Source: Ferruginibacter sp.
Lineage (GTDB): Bacteria; Bacteroidota; Bacteroidia; Chitinophagales; Chitinophagaceae
Direction of reading: 5' to 3'
Length of the DNA stretch: 5,594 nucleotides
Assembly: GCA_018057635.1 (NCBI GenBank)
Contig: JAGPDJ010000189.1
Location: forward strand, 1-5,594
This document shows, piece by piece, positions 1-5,594 of the stretch. The notes under the pieces are model-generated. The model ran no database searches and was not told the DNA's origin. It saw nothing but the letters and a program-made list of their open reading frames with translations. The position numbers were made by a program, and so were the translations under genes. Position 1 is the first letter of the stretch, and each line of letters opens with the position of its first letter.

Positions 1-437
1 TTCACTCTTATTACATCCTCTTTTTCATCATACTCAGTTGCCAAATGCTGCTTCCATTGTTTGTTAATAATAATAGTCCATTCATTTTTCCCCGGTATGG
101 TAAAGAAAGCATATTTACCTGCCGGTATTTCCTTGCCACTAACGATAATTGGTTTTGGAATTTCCAGTGTTGTGGCATCGTGTGCGCCGGTTACCCATAC
201 TTCATCGTAAGGAACAAGTCCGCCCCAAATAATTCTTTTACGAACACCGGGTGAATGGTAATTGATTTTAATACTATCCCCATTTACCTTTACAAAAGCC
301 ATTGACTTGATACTTTTCTTAGTAGTGTCTTTTACCAAATTGGGATTGTAGCATACTTCCTCCGTCTTTTGAGCTACTACGTTAAGGGCGAGAAATAAAA
401 CAATCGTTGATAGTAAGAATTTAAAAATTGTATTCAT
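1..437 (-). CDS. DUF2911 family secreted protein (C-terminus cut by window edge)
   Basis: The start codon is the ATG at 437-435. The frame stays open for 145 codons to the left edge, so the C-terminus is missing. Residues 1-22 form a signal peptide (positive N-terminus, hydrophobic core, VVA before Q23), so the protein should be exported to the periplasm or beyond. Residues 55 to 145 match the DUF2911 pattern as I know it: a SPGVRKR segment (62-68), IWGGLVPYDEVWVTGA (70-85), ATT (88-90), an AGKY turn (106-109), FTIPGK (112-117), then EW (119-120). The family is common in Bacteroidota and has no established biochemical role, so none is assigned. It begins 20 bp after the second adaptor gene and is probably the next gene of the operon. 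Where many relatives have Asn after GA, this one has His86; with Cys29, His61 and His131 this leaves possible metal ligands, but that is speculation. The family call is fairly secure. Confidence 0.85.
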   Translation of the reverse strand, partial: MNTIFKFLLSTIVLFLALNVVAQKTEEVCYNPNLVKDTTKKSIKSMAFVKVNGDSIKINYHSPGVRKRIIWGGLVPYDEVWVTGAHDATTLEIPKPIIVSGKEIPAGKYAFFTIPGKNEWTIIINKQWKQHLATEYDEKEDVIRV

Positions 438-457
438 GCTTTTGATTTATGAATTGA

Positions 458-1654
458 TTAATGATTATGACCCGACATCGGGTCGGCTCCTTTTTTAAAT
501 ACATATTCGCTATGCAGCAAGTATGCCCCTGTAAGCACCACAACATCTCCGGAATTTAATCCTGATTTGATTTCAATACGGTCATCACTTTCCAACCCTG
601 TTTGCACCATGACACTCTTAAATGTGTTCTTTCCGGCTTGTATCCAAACTGTTGATCCTTTGCCATCTCTTATTACAGCATCAATGGGAAGTGTGAGTGA
701 TTGGCGTTGCGGACTTTTCAATACTACATAAGCAGGCATACCTGGTTTTAACTGGTTACCCGTATTAGGAATTGAAACCCGGATGAGATTTATTCTTGTA
801 TCGGGATTGATTTCAGGGTTAACAAATTCAATATGCCCTTTAATTTCTTTATTATTGAAATCGGGGAGTTGAACAATGGCAGCACTGGTTCTGTTCACTT
901 CTGCCAGTTGCGAAGTATAAACCTGTGCCTCAGCCCATAAAGTTGACAGGTCAGCCAATTTTATAATCGTTCCGCCTTCCATTACATAATCTCCTTCCCG
1001 GATATCTAACTGTGTAATGTATCCGCCAGCTGTGCTGTAAAAGGTGGTGGTGGCTTTAGCTTTTTTTGTTGTTACCAGTTCGTTTAACTGTGTTTCATTC
1101 AAACCCCAAAGCAGCAGTTTGTTTTTTGCACCCTGAATCAATTGGTCAAAGTCAATTACTGTTTCATTATTGAATACACTTTTCTTATCCAAAGCCAGCA
1201 GATACTCCTGTTTGGCATTGTTCAGTTCCTCACTGTACAAATCATAGAGTGCCGAACCTTTTTTCACATAGTCTCCCAGGTTTTTATAATATAATTTTTC
1301 AACTCGTCCCATTACTCTGGAGCTGACTGAGGATGCTTTCATCTGGTCGAAATTCAATGTAGCGGTCAGCACTAACTGGTCGCCGATAGAACCGTTACGA
1401 ATAGTATCAGTTTGTATATTCCCCAATTGTAGTTGCTGTTCGCTCAACTGCAATTCATCTTTGCTTTGACCATTCTTTTTTTTCACTGGTGTTAATTCCA
1501 TTCTGCAAATGGGGCATTTACCGGGCTTATACTCCACTACCTGCGGGTCCATAGAGCAGGTGTAATAAGTATCCGGGTCCTGGGGTATTTCTTTTTTGTT
1601 TTTACAGGAGACAAAAATGAGTAAGCCTGTTACGATTATTATGATATACCGCAT
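458..1654 (-). CDS. CusB-type RND efflux periplasmic adaptor lipoprotein with one variant heavy-metal-binding domain (adaptor B)
   Basis: This 398-residue protein is a membrane fusion protein that would bridge an inner-membrane RND metal pump and the TolC-type channel. Residues 1-17 are a lipoprotein signal ending in FVSC, with Cys17 as the likely lipidated residue. Residues 30-57 are a heavy-metal-binding domain with Cys33, Met35, Cys47, Cys50 and Met52. Its usual CPMHP is CSMDP and its CPICGM is CPICRM. The two lipoyl half-motifs lie at about 113-143 and 207-235, flanking a short alpha-hairpin (about 144-200). A beta-barrel follows (about 240-315), then a membrane-proximal domain (about 318-390) with the typical SGLNSGDVVVLTGAYLL segment. 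The protein ends in HNH. Its ATG lies two bases after the stop of the upstream adaptor gene, so translational coupling is likely. It is clearly a paralogue of that adaptor. Copper or silver is inferred from the oxidase context; adaptor sequence alone would not exclude other metals. Confidence 0.92.
   Translation of the reverse strand: MRYIIIIVTGLLIFVSCKNKKEIPQDPDTYYTCSMDPQVVEYKPGKCPICRMELTPVKKKNGQSKDELQLSEQQLQLGNIQTDTIRNGSIGDQLVLTATLNFDQMKASSVSSRVMGRVEKLYYKNLGDYVKKGSALYDLYSEELNNAKQEYLLALDKKSVFNNETVIDFDQLIQGAKNKLLLWGLNETQLNELVTTKKAKATTTFYSTAGGYITQLDIREGDYVMEGGTIIKLADLSTLWAEAQVYTSQLAEVNRTSAAIVQLPDFNNKEIKGHIEFVNPEINPDTRINLIRVSIPNTGNQLKPGMPAYVVLKSPQRQSLTLPIDAVIRDGKGSTVWIQAGKNTFKSVMVQTGLESDDRIEIKSGLNSGDVVVLTGAYLLHSEYVFKKGADPMSGHNH
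469..484 (-). other. Small GC-rich inverted repeat at the 3' end of the adaptor B gene
   Basis: The arms GACCCG and CGGGTC are perfect 6-bp complements around a 4-base loop. They stand out in AT-rich surroundings, within the last codons of adaptor B and just before the DUF2911 gene. No T-run follows in the transcribed direction, so it does not look like an intrinsic terminator. It could be an RNA stem that modulates stability or expression between the two genes, or it may simply reflect the coded amino acids. Confidence 0.25.
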
Positions 1655-1656
1655 GT

Positions 1657-3021
1657 TCAGTTTTTTATTTTGATGAAACTCTCACTGTCCATTAAATATT
1701 GGGCATTGGCAGCAACAGAATCTGCCAGGGCCAATCCACTTAAAATTTGTATATGCTTTTCTTGAATGATCCCGGTATTAATTTTTACAGCCTTAAACCC
1801 TCCACCTGCTTTACTGAACACTATTTTATCCATTCCTAAAGAAAGCACTGCCTCCTTTGGCAACCAGTATGCTTCTTTGGTGTTTCCGAAAATGGTTGCT
1901 TTTACCTGGCTTCCGATTGGTATTTTGAGGCTGCTGTTATTAAAGTAGACCCTTGCTGTGAGGGTTTTGCTTTCTCTCCGGTAGAATGGTTCTATAAAAT
2001 CAATGTTTGCCCTGAAATCCTTTTCCGTTGCAGTTTCAGGAACAACCCTTACTGTATTACCAGTTTTTATTAACGATTGATTGTCTCCATAAATGTAGAG
2101 AATAGCCCATGCTTTGTCGGGATTAAAGACCGTGAAAACAGATTGTCCTTTTTGAATATACATTCCTTCTTTTAGCGAAAGCTCTTCCGTTATTAATGAA
2201 ATATCTTTCATGATACCTGTCTGGGTATTCATCGTCCCTCCATTTGCTGCTTCGTGAATATGACCACTGTAATTGCTGTAAACAGAAATGGTTAGTGAGG
2301 GCTTGCCTGATTGAATGACCTGTTGCAGTTGTACATTACTCATTCCAATCAGCAATAGTTTTTCCTTTGCAGCTTGTATGAATGTTGTATTTTCTGCATC
2401 GTTCTTCAGCAGGAATAAGAGATTTTGCTGTGCAGTGAGTAACTCGGGACTGTAAATGTCCAGTATTTTTTGTCCCTTGTTTATTTGCTGATAGCGGTAT
2501 CTCACATATAGTCTTTCAATTCTGCCCGATACTCTTGCTGAGATACTTCCCACCTGTCTTGTATCATACGCAATATACCCTAACGCCTCTATTTCTATTT
2601 GCTCACCTCTTTTCTCCATTGTTGTTACTGGAATTGATGAGATTACAAATTCGTTAGTGGGTTTCAGCAATGATTCCAGTTCCACATCCACTACCTGCGT
2701 GCTTCCGGTTTCTTTCTTTACCAGATCCATTCCACATATAGGACAAGCACCTGGTTTATCCCTAATAATTTCCGGATGCATAGGGCAGGTGTACTCAACC
2801 TTATCATGTTCATAGTTATCCTGCTCTGTTTTAACTAAATCCATCCCGCATTTGGGGCATTTACCCGGTTTATTGCTGAATACAGAATCCTCAGGCATGG
2901 GGCAGGTGTACATTTCCTTTGTTGTTTCTGCCTTATGCCCTGCATGAGGGTCCTTATTATTGTTGCAGGCCATTACGGCAATAAGAAGTATCAGGGAACT
3001 TATAAAAAATAGTTTTTTCAT
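1657..3021 (-). CDS. CusB-type RND efflux periplasmic adaptor lipoprotein with two tandem heavy-metal-binding domains (adaptor A)
   Basis: This 454-residue protein is a membrane fusion protein of a heavy-metal RND efflux system. Residues 1-19 are a lipoprotein signal ending in VMAC, with Cys19 as the likely lipid anchor, followed by a short His-containing linker (PHAGH, 25-29). Two heavy-metal-binding domains follow. The first (about 37-63) has YTCPM and CPKCGMDL; the second (about 76-102) has the canonical YTCPMHPE and CPICGMDLV. The lipoyl halves lie near 157-192 and 246-300, enclosing a short alpha-hairpin (about 193-240). The second half carries an extra segment of about 25 residues (257-283) that adaptor B lacks. 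The beta-barrel and membrane-proximal domains fill the rest, ending in a QYLMDSESF segment. The start at 3021 gives a clean signal peptide and lies 12 bp after the oxidase stop. The domains probably capture Cu(I) or Ag(I) and pass it to the pump, which is outside the window; metal specificity is inferred. Confidence 0.93.
   Translation of the reverse strand: MKKLFFISSLILLIAVMACNNNKDPHAGHKAETTKEMYTCPMPEDSVFSNKPGKCPKCGMDLVKTEQDNYEHDKVEYTCPMHPEIIRDKPGACPICGMDLVKKETGSTQVVDVELESLLKPTNEFVISSIPVTTMEKRGEQIEIEALGYIAYDTRQVGSISARVSGRIERLYVRYRYQQINKGQKILDIYSPELLTAQQNLLFLLKNDAENTTFIQAAKEKLLLIGMSNVQLQQVIQSGKPSLTISVYSNYSGHIHEAANGGTMNTQTGIMKDISLITEELSLKEGMYIQKGQSVFTVFNPDKAWAILYIYGDNQSLIKTGNTVRVVPETATEKDFRANIDFIEPFYRRESKTLTARVYFNNSSLKIPIGSQVKATIFGNTKEAYWLPKEAVLSLGMDKIVFSKAGGGFKAVKINTGIIQEKHIQILSGLALADSVAANAQYLMDSESFIKIKN
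2716..2913 (-). repeat. Tandem duplication of the heavy-metal-binding domain coding segment
   Basis: The segments 2833-2913 and 2716-2796 encode the two consecutive heavy-metal-binding domains of adaptor A. They are visibly related at DNA level: both contain gggcaggtgta (encoding the YTCP start on the minus strand) and similar stretches for KPGxCPxCGMDLVK. A third, more diverged copy lies at about 1484-1567 in adaptor B. The extra residues between the CPM and CPKC halves of the first domain suggest the duplication is old. Confidence 0.6.
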
Positions 3022-3033
3022 TTTCGTCTTTGA

Positions 3034-4536
3034 TTAGCTCAATTGATATTGTAACATCATGCCATCATCTTCATGTTCGAGGTTATGACAGTGGAAAACA
3101 AATTTTCCTGTATTACTCTCAAATGGAACAATCACTCTCACTGTTTCCCCCGGCATAACCAATACCGTATCTTTCCACCCGGTTTCGGAAGCAATAAGGC
3201 TGGATCTGCCGCCACTTCGTTGTACTATCTGGAAAAAAACGCCATGCAGATGCATGGGATGCGGTTCACCACCTTTGCTGTTATCAAACACCCAAAGTTC
3301 ATTGGTATTAGGTGAAACAGTTTCGTCAATACGGTTACTGTCGAATAATTTTCCGTTGATGCGGTGACGCATCTGCATTCCATTGTTCATTGGATAACCA
3401 TGATGCTCCATTGCATTGGAAATTTCAAATGTTCTGGTCTTTACAGCCGATGAAGCAGGAACAGTTGTTACGTTTGAAAGGATGGCGGGAACAGTAAATG
3501 TATCTGTAACATTGCTGGTTATTTTAAACTTCATGATTTTAAAATGCTGCTTGCCTTGTGCTTCTCCGCCATTTCCAAACTCTTTGCCCGTTAAGAATAT
3601 TTCTGTACCAATGGCATTACCTGCAAAATTTACGAGCACATCCAGACGTTCTCCCGGCGCAATCAATATTTCTTTTACTGAAGATGGTGTTTTCAATAAG
3701 CCTCCGTCATTCCCGATTATTATCATATCGGTATTATTGCTCAGCGCCATGTTATACACCCTTGCATTGGAGCCGTTCAACATACGAAGACGATAAAAAT
3801 GGGTAGCCACCTCCGTATAGGGTGAATAAACACCATTTACTAAAATTGAGTCCCCCATATAACCCGCCATCACTTCCTCCATTGACGGATTATAAGTAAT
3901 GCCGTTTGATGAAATACGTTTATCCTGTATCACTAATGGAAGCTCAAACTGGCCGGATGGAAGATTGAGTGCCGCTTCTTCTGCATCATTAATGATGAAC
4001 AGACCGGCCAATCCCTGGAACACCTGCTTTCCGGTCATTTCATGGGGATGCGGATGATACCAACTTAATCCTGCCCGCTGGTTTACAGTAAACTGGTAAC
4101 GGAACGTTCCTCCTGCATTTGCAAGCTGGTCGGGATGTCCATCCATCAAAGCAGGAATTTTTAATCCATGCCAGTGAATATTAGTATGCTCAGATAAATT
4201 ATTTTGTAATAATATATTTACAGCATCACCATTATTTACCCTGAATGAAGGTCCTAATAAACTATTCGGCTGATAACCCAATACAGGAATATCTGTTCCT
4301 TTAAGATTAGCGATTGTTGACTGGGCCGAAAGTGTATGATTGGCTCCGGCCTGTGATGGAAATGAAAGCAGTTTTGAAAAATCACCTTCTGTTACCATTA
4401 CAGGTTCTGTCATTAAACCCATGCGATAGTCCTTTTTACAACCACTGCAACTGACTAAAATTCCTGTCAAGGAACCTCCGGTCACAACTGCACCTGCACT
4501 CAAACCTGATATTTTTAAAAAGTTTCTTCTTTGCAT
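3034..4536 (-). CDS. CueO-like periplasmic multicopper oxidase with twin-arginine signal
   Basis: This 500-residue three-domain multicopper oxidase probably oxidises Cu(I) to Cu(II) in the periplasm with reduction of O2 to water. The ATG at 4536 puts the twin-arginine motif RRNFLK at residues 3-8. A longer reading would need a TTG at 4572 and overlap the upstream gene, so it is not favoured. Copper ligands are complete: HWH (121-123), HPH (161-163), HPMHLH (426-431) and the HCHNLEH block (482-488), with type 1 Cys483, His488 and axial Met493. The Cys+5 His and Cys+10 Met spacing is that of CueO. GWKDTV near 453-458 is also conserved. A short Met/His-rich stretch (376-392) precedes INGK, where CueO has its Met-rich insert. 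After the Tat hydrophobic core comes LVSC (27-30), a possible lipobox, so the enzyme may be membrane anchored. It starts 10 bp after the channel gene. Phenol-oxidising activity is an alternative, but the neighbours favour copper tolerance. Confidence 0.93.
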   Translation of the reverse strand: MQRRNFLKISGLSAGAVVTGGSLTGILVSCSGCKKDYRMGLMTEPVMVTEGDFSKLLSFPSQAGANHTLSAQSTIANLKGTDIPVLGYQPNSLLGPSFRVNNGDAVNILLQNNLSEHTNIHWHGLKIPALMDGHPDQLANAGGTFRYQFTVNQRAGLSWYHPHPHEMTGKQVFQGLAGLFIINDAEEAALNLPSGQFELPLVIQDKRISSNGITYNPSMEEVMAGYMGDSILVNGVYSPYTEVATHFYRLRMLNGSNARVYNMALSNNTDMIIIGNDGGLLKTPSSVKEILIAPGERLDVLVNFAGNAIGTEIFLTGKEFGNGGEAQGKQHFKIMKFKITSNVTDTFTVPAILSNVTTVPASSAVKTRTFEISNAMEHHGYPMNNGMQMRHRINGKLFDSNRIDETVSPNTNELWVFDNSKGGEPHPMHLHGVFFQIVQRSGGRSSLIASETGWKDTVLVMPGETVRVIVPFESNTGKFVFHCHNLEHEDDGMMLQYQLS

Positions 4537-4546
4537 ATTGTTGGTT

Positions 4547-5594
4547 TTAATTCCTTTCAATAATTCTTTCAATTGTTACCTGTAACCGAAGCGCCTGATT
4601 CAGCAATTCTATGTATTCAAGTTGTTTCATGTTTAATCTTTCCCAGGCATCATAGAGCATGAATAATTCTTCCGTATTTTGCTCATAACCCAATTGCATT
4701 GTTTTGTAATTATTTCTCAGCGCAGGAATAATATTATCTTCATACAACTTCAGTTGTTTTTTCTTTAACTCATGCTCATTTCTCATGCCATACGCCATGC
4801 CACTGTATTCATTCACCATCATTTCTTTTTGTGATTGAATGGCAAAACTTTTCCATTTCAGGCTTTCGATATTGGCCTTATTCATTTTGGATGACCATTT
4901 TGCCATCGGAATCCGCACCATGCCCATGATGGTGTATTGCATAGGCTGTCCGCCAAAACCAAACATATTGTCATAACGGATCCCGAATTGTGGTTTGAGT
5001 GCAGCTTTCTCAGTTTCCTGTTTCAGCATTGTAAGATTAATTTCCCTGTCAAGTGATTTTAAATCGCTCCGGCTACTGTAAAAAAGAGTGCTGTCGAATA
5101 CAATGCCTGAATAATCATTTAACCGGTAAGTGGTATCAATATCAAAATCAATCATGGCATTTCTGCCCATCAGTGCATTCAACCGGATTCTTTTTTCCCG
5201 GATGTCGTTCTCAAACATGAGCTGCATATTCTTTACATCGCCCAATGCAGCTTTCGCTTTATAATAGGCACTAATTTTTTCTAACCCGTTTTTATAGCGT
5301 ATTTCAGCATTTTTAATCATGAAGTCAAGGATCTTTTCATTTTCCGCCAGTATCACCAGTTTCTTTTCCAGGATTATCCATTCATAGTAGAACTGTTTTG
5401 CATCATTGATGAGTTCATTCAACGTAGCGTTTTTCTTTTCTTTCTCTACTGACGACATGGCTTTCATGTAATGCTCATCCGCATCCAGTTTTTTTCTGTT
5501 GGGAAACATCTGTTCACCAGAAACCATTACGGAGCCCATACCGGGGATATCACCTTCCCTGTGCCAGAGCCGTATATCATACGGTGTCATAAAC
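4547..5594 (-). CDS. TolC/CusC-type outer-membrane efflux channel protein (N-terminus cut by window edge)
   Basis: The frame is open at the right edge (the TTT codon before the Met at 5590 is in frame). About 348 codons of a protein usually 400-480 residues long are present, so the signal peptide and first helices are missing. Residues are numbered here from the Met at 5590. The TolC-family layout is clear: a long helical hairpin (about 45-140), the RSDLKSLDREI motif (174-184) opening the second repeat, beta-barrel strands (about 199-230) with IPMAKWSSKMNKA after them, and a second long hairpin (about 238-345) with the typical AWERLNMKQLEYIELLNQA segment (315-333). Trimers of this family form the outer-membrane duct for RND pumps. 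The oxidase and adaptors downstream suggest a copper/silver export role. Methionine is unusually frequent: 25 of 347 residues, clustered at 209-236 and 257-269. Its stop lies 10 bp before the oxidase ATG. The family is secure; the metal substrate is inferred. Confidence 0.9.
   Translation of the reverse strand, partial: FMTPYDIRLWHREGDIPGMGSVMVSGEQMFPNRKKLDADEHYMKAMSSVEKEKKNATLNELINDAKQFYYEWIILEKKLVILAENEKILDFMIKNAEIRYKNGLEKISAYYKAKAALGDVKNMQLMFENDIREKRIRLNALMGRNAMIDFDIDTTYRLNDYSGIVFDSTLFYSSRSDLKSLDREINLTMLKQETEKAALKPQFGIRYDNMFGFGGQPMQYTIMGMVRIPMAKWSSKMNKANIESLKWKSFAIQSQKEMMVNEYSGMAYGMRNEHELKKKQLKLYEDNIIPALRNNYKTMQLGYEQNTEELFMLYDAWERLNMKQLEYIELLNQALRLQVTIERIIERN

Noticed and set aside
45..254. 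Plus-strand open frame of 69 codons
   Set aside because: It is antisense to the DUF2911 coding sequence, which has a signal peptide and clear family motifs.
469..484. Reading the hairpin as an intrinsic terminator
   Set aside because: It lies inside the coding region and no run of T follows it in the transcribed direction.
1766..1948. Plus-strand open frame of 60 codons
   Set aside because: It is antisense to adaptor A and has no domain or start context of its own.
3073..3315. Plus-strand open frame of 80 codons
   Set aside because: It is antisense to the oxidase C-terminal copper-binding region; the opposite strand explains the sequence fully.
3416..3796. Plus-strand open frame of 126 codons
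   Set aside because: It lies wholly antisense to the well-supported multicopper oxidase and its translation shows no recognisable domain or signal.
3558..3806. Plus-strand open frame of 82 codons
   Set aside because: It is antisense to the oxidase and overlaps another spurious plus-strand frame; the translation is low in recognisable structure.
4551..4558. GAAAGGAA (minus strand) as a Shine-Dalgarno site for the oxidase
   Set aside because: It is 14 bases from the ATG, too far for a standard site, and Bacteroidota generally do not depend on such sequences.
4537..4572. Longer oxidase reading frame starting at 4572
   Set aside because: The codon there is TTG, it would overlap the channel gene by 26 bases and put 12 unrelated residues before the twin-arginine signal. 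The ATG at 4536 places RR at residues 3-4 and is the natural start.

Overview
The window is a single, tightly packed, leftward-running (minus strand) gene cluster, and almost every base is coding. The AT-rich composition, the lack of clear Shine-Dalgarno sequences, the lipoprotein-type signal peptides and the resemblance of every product to Bacteroidota proteins suggest a member of that phylum, perhaps Chitinophagia or Sphingobacteriia. That placement is an inference from sequence style; no rRNA or other marker gene is present.

In transcription order (right to left) the cluster holds five genes. (1) The C-terminal part of a TolC/CusC-type outer-membrane efflux protein, whose start lies beyond the right edge. 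(2) A CueO-like multicopper oxidase with a twin-arginine signal and all expected copper ligands. (3) A CusB-type RND periplasmic adaptor lipoprotein with two N-terminal heavy-metal-binding domains. (4) A second, diverged CusB-type adaptor lipoprotein with one variant heavy-metal-binding domain. (5) The N-terminal part of a secreted DUF2911 protein that runs off the left edge. The intergenic gaps are 10, 12, 2 and 20 bp, so the five genes are very probably one transcript. No promoter or terminator is visible, and no gene-free stretch exceeds about 20 bp.

The set reads as a copper (possibly copper/silver) detoxification operon acting in the periplasm. The oxidase would convert toxic Cu(I) to Cu(II). 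The two adaptors would collect metal on their Cys/Met/His-rich domains and link an inner-membrane RND pump to the outer-membrane channel. The pump itself (CusA/CzcA type) is not in the window and would be expected to the right, upstream of the channel gene.

The points most worth a second look are two non-identical adaptors in tandem, an oxidase gene inserted between channel and adaptor genes with signs of being a Tat-exported lipoprotein, an unusually methionine-rich channel protein, and a DUF2911 protein attached to a copper operon. None of these shows by itself that the system is undescribed. The core is a recognisable Cus-type system with accessory features.
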